A stretch of DNA of 64,000 bases, from positions 227,298,961 to 227,362,960 of the forward strand of contig CP136066.1 of NCBI GenBank assembly GCA_032622095.1, given 5' to 3'. Source of the DNA: Siphonodentalium dalli. Lineage: Eukaryota; Mollusca; Scaphopoda; Gadilida; Siphonodentaliidae. The position numbers and the translations under genes are program-made. Positions 38,655 through 47,638 of the stretch are shown piece by piece. Numbering within the stretch: position 1 is the stretch's first letter; each line of letters opens with the position of its first letter. A model generated the notes under the pieces. The model was not told where the DNA came from, did not search any database, and worked only from the letters and a program-made list of their open reading frames with translations.

Positions 38655-39186
38655 CTAGCTTCATGGTAGGGAATCACTTTGTTTCAAGTTGATGAGATCA
38701 TGCATTCAAAATGGCTGAGGCGATTGCAAACAAAACAGAAATGAGGAAAAAGTTAATAAACTAGGATAATGATATAGTATTTTGGCAGTTACAAGCATAT
38801 GATATACTATTTTTCAAACAAGCCGATACCTCGTTTGTTTCCAAACTCACAGTTGTTTGCTCCAACTTCTGACTTAAGTTGTCAGTCGAAGGATTCTCCT
38901 ACAAGTAGATATAAGGGTTGGTGTATTCCACGAACCTCCGACTGGCAACTTTGGTCAGAATGTTATAGATATAAAACTACTGAGTATTTCCAAACAAATA
39001 AGGTAATAGGTATCAACTTGTTATAAAAATAAACTAGCATATGCTCGTCATAGTCAAAATGTTATGTTTTGTGTCAGTTTCTCAGATATTATGTTTTTTG
39101 TGCGTTTGCACTGGTCTCGGCCATTTTGAATGCGTGGTACTTACCAACCTCGAAACAACGTGATTCCCCACCATGAGATTGTACTC
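38655..39186. mobile_element. 530-bp foldback element in the intron
   Basis: CTTCATGGTAGGGAATCAC and CATTCAAAATGGCTGAGGCG at 38660-38725 are inverted at 39110-39180 (GGCCATTTTGAATGCGTGG and GTGATTCCCCACCATGAG). The centre also folds: CTTCTGACTTAAGTTGTCAG at about 38867 pairs with CCGACTGGCAACTTTGGTC at about 38940. An open frame with AG and GT borders (38853-39002, phase 0) lies in the middle, but it is part of the palindrome and probably not a native exon. Confidence 0.75.
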
Positions 39187-39202
39187 AGTCAAAGTAATTA
39201 CT

Positions 39203-39419
39203 ACATGTAATGCTCTAATTAATCAACCTCTTAACCAAAGCAGAATTATGGGTAACTTTTCAGGATTTAGTCGGAAATATGGCTTGTTGCCATTCATCTG
39301 AAAGCTCTCGGGGAGAGCTTTCCGATGAATGGCAACAAGCCATATTTCCGACTAAATCCTGAAAAGTTACCCATAATTCTGCTTTGGTTAAGAGGTCGAT
39401 TAATTAGAGCATTACTGTA
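39203..39419. mobile_element. Tc1/mariner-like hairpin miniature element, copy 2
   Basis: It starts TACATGTAATGCTCTAATTA and ends TTAGAGCATTACTGTA. Long near-perfect arms meet at GAAAGCTCTCGGGGAGAGCTTTC. It has the same internal sequence as the copy at 36910-37129. The left end has a small change (CATGTAATG for CAGTAATG). Confidence 0.88.
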
Positions 39420-39925
39420 GTATGATTGTTACAACCAAATATCATGGTTGAGACACAATTCCATTGTAAATTAATAATTCCAGTGTAAATAAACAATTTC
39501 ATTGTAAATAAACATTGGTAGCTTGTGAAATTTGCAGTACACACTGATATATTGTTGTATTTTGTTGACGACAGCTTGCAGCATACTTTCATGTCGGCAA
39601 CATTTAACCAGATAAATTGGAAACAAATCGGAAACAAGTTTTTTTTTATCCACATAACCACTGTCCTTCGATTTTGAAAAATACAAGTGTGCAGATTTTA
39701 GATCCGGCACGCAAAACGGGAAATATAAGTTATAACCGATGCATGTGCAAGTAAACATGTATATAATATACTCAAATAACATTGCTTTGTGCTATTTTAA
39801 TAAAATAAAACCTCAAACAAAATAAAAGTGTTCTAATGTTGGTTTACTTCAACAAAAAATTCCTTCCTGGCAATGATTTGTACACTGCTGACTCAAGGAA
39901 TATATTCCCTGACCGACTCAGATAA
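39420..39925. other. intron sequence without a recognised element
   Basis: AT-rich. Overlapping minus-strand open frames (39404-39782) show no domain or splice support. A triple near-repeat of ATTCCANTGTAAATNAA at 39459-39510 is the only local structure I noticed. Confidence 0.4.
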
Positions 39926-40003
39926 CCCTGTGCCAATGCATTCTCTTATATATGCGAGTCGACCATAGGTCGCCTCGCATATATAAGAGAATGCATTGGC
40001 CTA
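39926..40003. mobile_element. short hairpin of the CCAATGCATTCTCTTATATA family
   Basis: CCAATGCATTCTCTTATATA then TGCGAGTCGACCATAGGTCG is followed by the inverted CCTCGCATATATAAGAGAAT and GCATTGG. The flanks read CCCTGTG on the left and CCTAAC on the right. The same module occurs alone or inside larger TTAA elements at 41405, 41886, 48050, 48740, 48894, 58362, 58563 and 63919. Confidence 0.85.
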
Positions 40004-40618
40004 ACAATTTTTTTATCATTTTGGGTGAAATTATAAAATTATAAATTATAAAACTTAGATTTCCCTGCAGGGAGCCCCAAACATATATAGAAGCATGTGC
40101 AAGATTGTCGTCTGCTCGGTTTGTCTGGGGATCTGTATGGGTGAAATTATAAAGTCGCATTGTTACTGATGATTCATTATGGCGAATTGTACCTACTCTT
40201 TCCTGTTTCTTAAGGACTGGTGTCTATTCAATTGTGACTCGGAACTGTCACCATGTGCTTACGAGTATTGAGTAAAGACCTAATATAATTTATTGTTTTT
40301 ATTCTATTGATGATAGCTTTGATTATTTAGCGACACATGTATTGAACAGTACACACGGACCGTTACGGGTTAAAAAAAACACTCCAGTGTATCACCTTTG
40401 ATGCTATGACTTCTACGACGATCCTTGTTATCCCAAACCTTGTGCTGCATTTTATTAAATCTTTGAGTAAACTTAACCAAGATCGTGGTGCGTGCAACTT
40501 TTTGCGCAATACTTTCCAATTCCAGGTGCGCCTAAAAATCGAAGGACTGCATAACCAATGTTTACATGGCACACCTTTTAAAATAACCTCTAATACTTAA
40601 ATTTTTCACGTTTAATTA
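40004..40618. other. intron sequence with one weak candidate exon (40388-40525)
   Basis: A 46-codon stretch bounded by CTCCAG and GTGCGC is open in phase 0 on the + strand, and a minus-strand frame (40363-40572) is open over the same bases. The acceptor lacks a pyrimidine tract and the donor is poor, so I do not include it in the gene model. The rest shows nothing recognisable. Confidence 0.3.
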
Positions 40619-40832
40619 CAGTAATGCCTTAAATAATCGACCCTTAACCACAGCAGAATTATGGGTAATTTTTCAGGATTTAGTCGCAAACATGGCTTGT
40701 TGCCATTCACCGGAAAGCTCTCACACTGAGAGCTTTCCGATGAATGGCAACAAGCCATATTTACGACTAAATCCCGAAAAATTACCCATAATACTGCTGT
40801 GGTTAAGGGGTCGATTATTTAGGGCATTACTG
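40619..40832. mobile_element. Tc1/mariner-like hairpin miniature element, copy 3
   Basis: CAGTAATGCCTTAAATAATC starts at 40619 after TA, and GGGCATTACTG ends at 40832 before TA. The arms are about 105 bp with a few mismatches and meet at GAAAGCTCTCACACTGAGAGC. Confidence 0.9.
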
Positions 40833-40833
40833 T

Positions 40834-41399
40834 AATTTATTTATTTCTAATGCACTGTTTTCTAGTAAATGACACTTTAGCACTTTGTAGGTTTCTTGGA
40901 TATTTTTGAAAGAGTGACAAAATATTATAGTTATCGTAAATTGACGTAATGCATTCATATTCCCCAAATTTAAAAAAACAAGCCTGTGAGGCCTTAGACA
41001 ATGTTTCAAACATACTGTTGGAGTACATATACATGTATGTTCATTCATAATCACTTCCATTAATCAATGAACGATTGGGAATTTTCAATTCTGCAAATGT
41101 CAGATAAACTATTTACAGGATTGCACAATCTCATTGGTAAATTGTGACATGTCAGACTACATATTGTTAATAAAATAGTCTCCTTTTGTATAAAAAATTT
41201 TGTATTGATAAATGCATGTAGTAATCATCGTTTTTTAAGCATCTGTCGGCGTATAGTGTCTGATGCTGAATTACATACTGTATAATTTCTGGCCATTTTC
41301 CCTTATTGAATTTATTCTGTTGATGAAGACAGAAATACCTTATTGCTTACTTGCATATACTGGTATAAGATAATACGTTGGCCTATATATTTACGATTC
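40834..41399. other. intron sequence, nothing recognised
   Basis: AT-rich unique sequence. Minus-strand frames at 40827-41060 have no recognisable features. Confidence 0.4.
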
Positions 41400-41520
41400 T
41401 AAGCCAGTCCATTCTCTTATATATGTGACGCTCCCTGTCAGAGACTCGCATATATATAAGTGAATGAACTGGCACATATTTAATGCTGCACCAGCGCGGC
41501 TCCCGGCATGAAATGGTTAA
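41400..41520. mobile_element. truncated, inverted copy of the 71-bp-satellite parent element
   Basis: A hairpin of CCAGTCCATTCTCTTATATA type (41405-41477) is followed by ATGCTGCACCAGCGCGGCTC and CATGAAATGGTTAA. That is the reverse complement of the end of the TTAA element at 41834. TTAA is at 41517-41520; the other end is missing. Confidence 0.75.
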
Positions 41521-41621
41521 ATGGATGTACATTTTGTACATCCAGAATTAACAAACAGAAAGTTTGAATAATCTCACCTCTGAGAATATTTTTGTTAATA
41601 TTAATTTCAAATTTTTTTCAG

Positions 41622-41657
41622 CAATCGGTGGAAGATCAGGATGACAGAAATTTCTAG
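41622..41657 (+). CDS. probable terminal coding exon: QSVEDQDDRNF and stop
   Basis: A strong acceptor (CAAATTTTTTTCAG) ends at 41621. In phase 0, which the upstream donors require, the exon reads QSVEDQDDRNF and then TAG at 41655-41657, an acidic C-terminus. The spliced C-terminal order would be large exon, 36-codon exon, then this exon. No AATAAA polyadenylation signal was identified with confidence downstream. Because the coding part is short, the call rests on the acceptor and the phase match. Confidence 0.5.
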   Translation, partial: QSVEDQDDRNF

Positions 41658-41833
41658 GTGTTGCATCTAACAGCTGTCTGAGTAGTGCTGGACTTACGGG
41701 ATCTAACTGCCGTCCGAGACCAAGTAGTGCTGGTGCTGCATTTAACTGTTGTCCTAGTAGTGCTGGACTTGTTGTTTGAGGAGCTAATTTCTTGTCATGG
41801 AAACTCAGATGACAGAAATCAAATTTTCAGATG
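41658..41833 (+). other. presumed 3' untranslated region with imperfect repeats
   Basis: GCATCTAACAGCTGTCTGAG then TAGTGCTGGACTT recurs as GCATTTAACTGTTGTCCTAG then TAGTGCTGGACTTG, with a partial middle copy (ATCTAACTGCCGTCCGAG), over 41661-41779. This sequence follows the proposed stop codon and ends at the next TTAA element. Confidence 0.4.
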
Positions 41834-42070
41834 TTAACCCTCTCATGACAGGAGTTGTGCTGGTGCAGCATTAAAGATCCTGTGCCAGTGCATTCTCTTA
41901 TATATGCAAGATTTCCATATATGGCTTACAAGGTCAAGGAAAATATTGTTAGGGCAATGCATTCTCTTTTATATGCGAGGCTCCCAATGGGAAACTTGCA
42001 TATATAAGATAATGCATTGGCACAGGGTTTCTGCAAAATTTCAGGAAGCTCCCCGTCATGGAAGTGTTAA
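41834..42070. mobile_element. 237-bp TTAA-flanked element, intact parent form of the 71-bp satellite
   Basis: TTAACCCTCTCATGACAGGA at the left mirrors TTAACACTTCCATGACGGGG (reverse complement of the right end, 42051-42070). TTAA stands at both ends. The left third contains GGAGTTGTGCTGGTGCAGCA then TTAAAGATCCTGTGCCAGTG, the same order as a 71-bp unit. The interior has a GGCAATGCATTCTCTTTTAT hairpin (41953-42024). Confidence 0.82.
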
Positions 42071-42147
42071 TATACAGTTAACATTCATTGATTAGTGATA
42101 TGGAAACCTGACTTGTATTAACCTCTAGAAGCGTACTTGCCTGTATT

Positions 42148-42551
42148 TAGCGTGTCTGACATTTGCAGAATGAGGTCCCCAAAAGGTGAATTTAGTAATA
42201 CTATCCTGCACAGCGGGCTAGCATCACCAAATTCGTCCTCTGGGGATCTCATTCTGCTTAGGCCTCAACTGCTATGGGAGACCTAGGATCAGATTGAAGT
42301 TCCCCAGTTGAAGTTGGTGATGTTCACCCATTAGTCACCTGGATTATGTGTTTTATATTCTGCAAATTAGGGGATATAGAAACTTAACAGAAGGGAAAAA
42401 GTTACTAAAAACAATGTTCATTTGAGAATATATGGATCTTCCCAGGCCTAAGCCGAATGAGGTCCTCAGAGGGTGAATTTGATGACGCTAGCCCACCGTG
42501 TGGGAAATCGTCACCAAATTCATCCTCTGGGAACACATGTCAGACACATTA
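42148..42551. mobile_element. dispersed element of the AATGAGGTCCCC family, copy 2
   Basis: The ends are TAGCGTGTCTGACATTTGCA on the left and ACACATGTCAGACACATTA on the right. Inner inverted pairs are GAATGAGGTCCCCAAAAGGT with TCGTCCTCTGGGGATCTCAT, and the same pair again at 42452-42536. A 26-bp duplication (CACATGTCAGACACATTAGA unit) spans about 42534-42585 at the right edge. Confidence 0.75.
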
Positions 42552-42681
42552 GATTCAGACACATGTCAGACACATTGGATTCAGGCTTGTCAGTTGAAAA
42601 TAAGATTTTATCACATAATTTGGCCATAAAAGCAGTTTCATAATTATCGGTAATAGACACGTTTAATATCAGCGCGTGCGA

Positions 42682-42689
42682 TGACGTCA
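42682..42689. promoter_or_regulatory. perfect CRE palindrome TGACGTCA
   Basis: TGACGTCA lies in a locally GC-richer stretch (GCGCGTGCGATGACGTCACG) within AT-rich surroundings. This is the consensus CREB/ATF site. No gene start is recognisable nearby, so function is unknown. Confidence 0.3.
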
Positions 42690-42787
42690 CGGCGTTCTTC
42701 AAATAACTTGCGATCGCTGTTGTTTATGATGGTTGTTTTCGATGAATATTGTGCGTTGCTTCGGGTTTATTTGATCATGTGATAAAA

Positions 42788-42928
42788 GGTATCTCACACT
42801 CGTCCTATTTTATACTTAATTTATCAACCTCTAAATTCTATTTGAGCCTCGGTAAACCTCGGCTCAAATCGAATTTAGTGAACTCGGTTGATAAATTCCG
42901 TATAAACTAGAAACTCATGTGAGATCCT
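42788..42928. mobile_element. 140-bp foldback element
   Basis: GGTATCTCACACTCGTCCTA then TAATTTATCAACC and TAAATTCTATTTGAGCCTCG pair with AACCTCGGCTCAAATCGAAT, GGTTGATAAATTCCG and CTCATGTGAGATCC. The central spacer is only a few bases. Confidence 0.75.
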
Positions 42929-43229
42929 CTATTTATTATGCATGGTCAGGAACCTACATCACCAATCAAGACTTTAATTGTTTGGATTTAAAATGTGTTT
43001 AAAACATATATAAACGTTTATCTGATGGGATAACCTAGTACAAGAGCTGTCAAAATTCACAATGCACATTCTGGAAAAAATCAATTTTGTTAAAACAAAT
43101 CATATTTATAACTGAAATTTATAAGGAAAATAGGTATCGATTGTACCCCGATTTTGTAATCAAACACCTCAACCATTTAATAGTTGTTCAAAAATACACA
43201 CTTGTAAGTACAATAATTCCAGCAATAAA
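42929..43229. other. unique AT-rich sequence, nothing recognised
   Basis: No open frame, repeat or motif here that I could support. Confidence 0.4.
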
Positions 43230-43446
43230 TAAAGTAATGCCCTAAATAATCGACTCCTTAACCATAGCTGAATTATGGGTAATTTTTAAGGATTTAGTCG
43301 GAAATAGGGCTTGTCTCCATTCATCGGAAAGCTCTCAGTGAGAGCTTTCCGATGAATGGCAACAAGCCATATTTCCGACTAAATCCTGAAAAGTTACCCA
43401 TAATTCTGCTGTGGTTAAGAAGTCGATTATTTAGGGCATTACTTTA
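43230..43446. mobile_element. Tc1/mariner-like hairpin miniature element, copy 4
   Basis: The ends are TAAAGTAATGCCCTAAATAA and ATTTAGGGCATTACTTTA, with the same interior as the other copies. The first two element bases differ (AA rather than CA), symmetrically at both ends. Confidence 0.88.
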
Positions 43447-43698
43447 TCTAGCTACCAGTATGCATATGTCCCAACATAAGGTTTAGTATATTTACATATC
43501 ATAATGGTGTCCTTACTCACTATATAAATGGTTTTATAAATGTGCTCTTGTGTTGTATAATACTTATTGGATCATAGAAGGGTGATGTTGGGGTGTAAAT
43601 TTAACTTTAGCCATTGTTACTTCTTCCTTATAATGGACCACTTCCCCAAATTGTTGACCAAACGGGGAGTGACTTCTCACAATTTGAAACCTTCAGGC

Positions 43699-44180
43699 TG
43701 GTCCAACAGGTACCTGGGGAAAATACCAGATATACCATTTGTATACATGTACTATATCATTGATATACAGTGTGCCTTATTGGCCATGAAATTTCCTTTC
43801 TTTTGATGTATAACATGATAGTATCAAACGAAGGTAAGTCAAGATATCATATCAAACTCCAGAGAAACCTACCGGCAAAAAGCAGTTGTCAGTTTCCCTC
43901 CCCGGTAATTAGTGATTATACACAGATATCAAGTTTTCAGTATGATATCTCGACTTCCCTTCGTTTGATACTACTATCGAATTAAACATCAAAAGAAAGG
44001 AAATTTCATGGCCAATAAGACACACTGAAATATATTGTGTCTGAGATGAATGATTTTGAGAATATATGAGGAATATGATAGATGGTTTGTTTTTCCAAAA
44101 AATCTGACTTGTGAACCTTGTCACTGTTATAGTATGTATAGGTACATCTGGTATTTTTTCCCAGGGGCCTCTTGGCTGGT
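43699..44180. mobile_element. 480-bp foldback element
   Basis: GGCTGGTCCAACAGGTACCT then GGGGAAAATACCAGATATAC at the left is inverted at 44130-44180. The inner arms pair AGTGTGCCTTATTGGCCATG then AAATTTCCTTTCTTTTGATG (43768-43807) with CATCAAAAGAAAGGAAATTT and CATGGCCAATAAGACACACT (43987-44027). GATAGTATCAAACGAAGG also has an inverted partner. Open frames in both orientations here mirror each other and are not genes. Confidence 0.8.
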
Positions 44181-44730
44181 CTTATGCCATTTGTTTTGTT
44201 GCCATAAGTAGAAGGTACACTGATGACGTTAAAGCGATATTTTAATGCTCGACAGCTGAGTACCTCTGTACCCATTCTTCTTTGTTGAATATCAGGCTCT
44301 TAGCTGGCCAGAAAATACTTTTGGCCAAATTGTTTTTTGTCATTTTGAATTAATTTGGCTTTTTTTTCCATTGTTACAAAGTTCCCCATCAGAACATAGA
44401 AAATTCCCAACTTTTGAACGGGTGGAATATGATCTCTACAAGTGTAGCCAGAGTAAGGGTTCGTGACATAATATACTCGCAATTACAACTCAGATGTCGC
44501 ACCAAGCTGATGTTAACTCAGTGCGTGCCTTATTGCTTTAATTAATTATTTGTTGATCGTACATTTCTATTTCAATTCATTTAACATAATACATTGAAAA
44601 CAATTGCTTTAATCCTTCATTTTATTTTGTTTTCAAATTAAAGCACAATTCTTTTGTTCTTTGCTTCTGTAAATAGATATGTTTATATGGTCCATAAATT
44701 GAAATGTACATTTGAAAAGTTTTCTTCTCC
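44181..44730. other. unique sequence, nothing recognised
   Basis: AT-rich, with no repeat structure noticed. The minus-strand frame 44300-44482 shows no supporting features. Confidence 0.35.
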
Positions 44731-44943
44731 GTGCTCTTTATTGTGTGTATGTCTATGTATGCTAAAGCCACACATAGAGGTCAAGCCTATAAGTGGGAGG
44801 GTAATGACACCCCCTTTTCGGATGCCGGATTCTGGGTCTGTTTTGACCAGTGTACGCCGTATGCCATAGTAACCCAGTCCTTCTCAGGAGGAAAACACAA
44901 CAAGAGCGCTTATTTGCTCACGCAATTCATAAGAAGGGTGTAA
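44731..44943 (+). CDS. protein-like orphan reading frame, possible terminal exon
   Basis: The frame ends at a TAA at 44941-44943. From about 44755 it is complex, non-repetitive and protein-like: YAKATHRGQAYKWEGNDTPF, SDAGFWVCFDQCTPYAIVTQ, SFSGGKHNKSAYLLTQFIRR, V. The frame before that is low in information, so a real exon would start near an AG around 44765. No neighbouring exon can be linked to it. I do not recognise a family; a decayed gene fragment is equally possible. Confidence 0.3.
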   Translation: MLFIVCMSMYAKATHRGQAYKWEGNDTPFSDAGFWVCFDQCTPYAIVTQSFSGGKHNKSAYLLTQFIRRV

Positions 44944-45389
44944 TTGCACCCTGTAATATAATCATAAGTTAGGTGTTTCTCCAAAAGAAATGTCATAATG
45001 GGACATACACCTACATGTCTGTCTACATGTAGTCACACTTTCACATGCCCATAATTGAATTGAATTGAAACAGAAAAGGATCAAAATAAACCTTCAAATA
45101 GTTCAATATTCAATCAATGATCATTTTGACAAGAGGGACGAGTGCACATTTTAGCACCCGTAAATTGAAAATTGCGAATGTGTACGGGTGCGAGAGCAAT
45201 CGCTCAAATCTCCTGGGAAGGAATGGTAACTGGTAGTTGGACTCACATGTTCACAACAAGATCGCATGTAAAGAAATAATATCAAGCACTGTTTGATTTT
45301 AGATGCAAAATCATGGCGTATCCTCCACATCATGTGTACATCAAAATTGTAGATAGAAAGATCGTAGGGTAGTCAATCATCTGGTTAAC
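44944..45389. other. unique sequence, nothing recognised
   Basis: It contains a short inverted pair, GTGCACATTTTAGCACCCGT and ACGGGTGC, near 45140-45190. No gene evidence. Confidence 0.35.
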
Positions 45390-45390
45390 C

Positions 45391-46150
45391 ATGGCTTGTG
45401 AACAACCCACGGTATCCTCATGTGAACAACCCACGGTATCCTCATCTGAACAACCCACGGTATCCTCATGTGAACAACCCACGGTATCCTCATCTGAACA
45501 ACCCACGGTATCCTCATCTGAACAACCCACGGTATCCTCATGTGAACAACCCACGGTATCCTCATGTGAACAACCCACGGTATCCTCATCTGAACAACCC
45601 ACGGTATCCTCATGTGAACAACCCACGATATCCTCATCTGAACAACCCACGATATCCTCATGTGAACAACCCACGATATCCTCATCTGAACAACCCACGG
45701 TATCCTCATGTGAACAACCCACGATATCCTCATCTGAACAACCCACGGTATCCTCATGTGAACAACCCACGGTATCCTCATGTGAACAACCCACGGTATC
45801 CTCATGTGAACAACCCACGGTATCCTCATGTGAACAACCCACGGTATCCTCATGTGAACAACCCACGGTATCCTCATGTGAACAACCCACGGTATCCTCA
45901 TCTGAACAACCCACGGTATCCTCATGTGAACAACCCACGGTATCCTCATGTGAACAACCCACGGTATCCTCATGTGAACAACCCACGGTATCCTCATGTG
46001 AACAACCCACGGTTACTTCATGTGAACAACCCACGGTATCCTCATCTGAACAACCCACGGTATCCTCATCTGAACAACCCACGGTATCCTCATGTGAACA
46101 ACCCACGGTATCCTCATGTGAACAACCCACCGTATCCTCATGTGAACAAA
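45391..46150. repeat. 24-bp minisatellite, about 32 units, open in several frames
   Basis: The unit TGTGAACAACCCACGGTATC plus CTCA is repeated with a few fixed variants: TGTGAA or TCTGAA, CGGTAT or CGATAT, one CGGTTACTT and one CCGTAT. Since 24 is divisible by three, frames stay open on both strands. On + they read CEQPTVSS or NNPRYPHV; on - they read GCSHEDTV or RIPWVVHM. The frame from ATG 45391 continues past the array for 27 more codons to a stop at 46222-46224. Simultaneous opening of four frames and lack of splice or start context argue for a non-coding minisatellite, but a repetitive Ser/Cys/Pro/Glu protein cannot be excluded. Confidence 0.9.
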
Positions 46151-46226
46151 CAGTCCACGATTTTTCGGGCCTGATTCCTCCACTTACGATTGAATCGTGG
46201 TCATCTGAACATTCACTAAGGTAAAT

Positions 46227-46361
46227 TAAGGTTATGAGTTATAACCAAAAAGTTTGAAGACAAATTTACTGTAATGCAATGCACTATGCGCTTTATAGAA
46301 TTTACTGTAATGCGCTTTATAGAATTTGTCTTCAAAATTGTTTGGTTATAACTCATGACCT
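46227..46361. mobile_element. 135-bp foldback element with internal duplication
   Basis: TTAAGGTTATGAGTTATAAC then AAGTTTGAAGACAAATT pairs with AATTTGTCTTCAAAATTG and GTTATAACTCATGACCTTAA. The loop contains a direct duplication of GCGCTTTATAGAATTTACTG type. The outermost bases are TTAA on both sides. Confidence 0.75.
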
Positions 46362-46472
46362 TAATCGAAACAATAGTTATTTCTTAAATAATAAAGGCTT
46401 GATCAATATGTATGGTTTGAGAAGATTCAATGTAATATCATTGCTTATGTAAATATTTGTATGATTTGTTAG

Positions 46473-46546
46473 CAGGGGTGGAGTGATGGGGTGTGTGTCA
46501 AATGGTTAACAGGGGTGGAGTGATGGGGTGTGTGTCGAATGAGGGA
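46473..46546. repeat. two-copy 37-bp G-rich direct repeat
   Basis: CAGGGGTGGAGTGATGGGGT then GTGTGTC and AATG occurs at 46473 and again at 46510. Confidence 0.85.
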
Positions 46547-46615
46547 GTGCCCTTATCTAATAGCATTATGCTGGTGCCAGCTAACTTGCCAATTTGAATG
46601 CTATTTGTATCAATT

Positions 46616-46790
46616 TTAACCCTTTCATGACGGGAGCTGCGCTTGTGCAGCAGTAAAGACCCTGTGCCTGCGCATTATTTTATATGTCTGTCTCGCATAT
46701 ATAATAGAATGCACTGGCTTTACCAGGTTGAGGTAAATATTGTTAGGCCAATGTATTCTCTTATATATGCGAGGCTCCCTATGGGAGCTT
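46616..46790. mobile_element. truncated copy of the TTAA element that gave the 71-bp satellite
   Basis: TTAACCCTTTCATGACGGGA then GCTGCGCTTGTGCAGCAGTA is the left end. A hairpin follows, then GGCCAATGTATTCTCTTATA and GCGAGGCTCCCTATGGGAGC. The right TTAA end is missing. Confidence 0.75.
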
Positions 46791-46804
46791 TACGAATATT
46801 TTCC

Positions 46805-47135
46805 AGGCCGCCAAAAATTACATATCTTGGGGAAATAACAAATTTTTTAAATCGATATGTGATCACTCTGACCTTTTGGGTGGAATCGTCGACTCAAATC
46901 AGATACTTTTTACCCCCAAAGCCAAAGCAATATTAATTTGTGAGCGTTCATTCAGATTATGCATCTTTAATAATGCACTTGGTGTTTTGTAGATAAGAGT
47001 AGCTCGCCAGGCTGCCAAAAAGTGCTGGTGGTGAAAATAATAGATGTAAAAAATCAATATTTGATCACTCTGAGCTTTGATGGGTGATGAGCTCAGAACT
47101 CGAATAAAATACTTTTAACCCCTGAAGCCAAATAT
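46805..47135. repeat. two diverged copies of an unclassified dispersed repeat
   Basis: Copy one (46805-46980) contains GATATGTGATCACTCTGACC and ACCCCCAAAGCCAAAGCAAT. Copy two (46990-47135) contains ATATTTGATCACTCTGAGCT, TTGATGGGTG and CCTGAAGCCAAAT. A third copy is at 53150-53320. No terminal repeats were identified. Confidence 0.6.
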
Positions 47136-47136
47136 A

Positions 47137-47430
47137 TGCCCTGTTAAATCCGGCTGGCGGATAAAATCGGAGGGTCAGCGCACACGATTGTGCCCTGTTA
47201 AATCAGGCTGGCGGATAAAATCGGACGGTCAGCGCACACGATTGTGCCCTGTTAAATCCAGCTGGCGGATAAATCGGGCCCGATAAAATCGGAGGGTCAG
47301 CGCACACGATTGTGCCCTGTTAAATCCGGCTGGTGGATAAAATCGGAGGGTCAGCGCACACGATTGTGCCCTGTTAAATCCGGCTGGCGGATAAATCGGG
47401 CCCGATAAAATCGGAGGGTCAGCGCACACG
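47137..47430. repeat. 54/68-bp alternating minisatellite, five units
   Basis: Units start TGCCCTGTTAAATCCGGCTG at 47137, 47191, 47245, 47313 and 47367, so lengths are 54, 54, 68, 54 and about 68. The longer form has an extra TAAATCGGGCCCGA inside GGATAAAATCGG. Each unit ends GGTCAGCGCACACGA. A minus-strand open frame (47229-47459) is a by-product. Confidence 0.9.
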
Positions 47431-47638
47431 AGTCGGATTTTCACTCCGGTCATATGCATGCTATATGGTCACTGTAATATATAGCCAACTGGTGTGGTCA
47501 GCCTATCTAGCCAGTTACTGCAGCTAGTCATGGTGATTTATATTAATATGTATTTCTAAAGACTAGTAATATTTATTAATATAAATAATAAATAAACTAA
47601 AATTCTAAATAAATATTAGTACCGTTAATATATTGAGT
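47431..47638. other. AT-rich spacer, nothing recognised
   Basis: It contains runs of ATATTAATAT and TAAATAA type. No gene evidence. Confidence 0.35.

Noticed and set aside
38853-39002. 50-codon phase-0 exon candidate of the + strand gene
   Set aside because: It lies at the centre of a 530-bp palindrome, so both halves are the same sequence inverted. The open frame is better explained as transposon interior (kept as a finding about possible exonisation).
40388-40525. 46-codon phase-0 exon candidate and the antisense frame 40363-40572
   Set aside because: The acceptor has no pyrimidine tract and the donor is GTGCGC. Both strands are open, so there is no strand-specific evidence.
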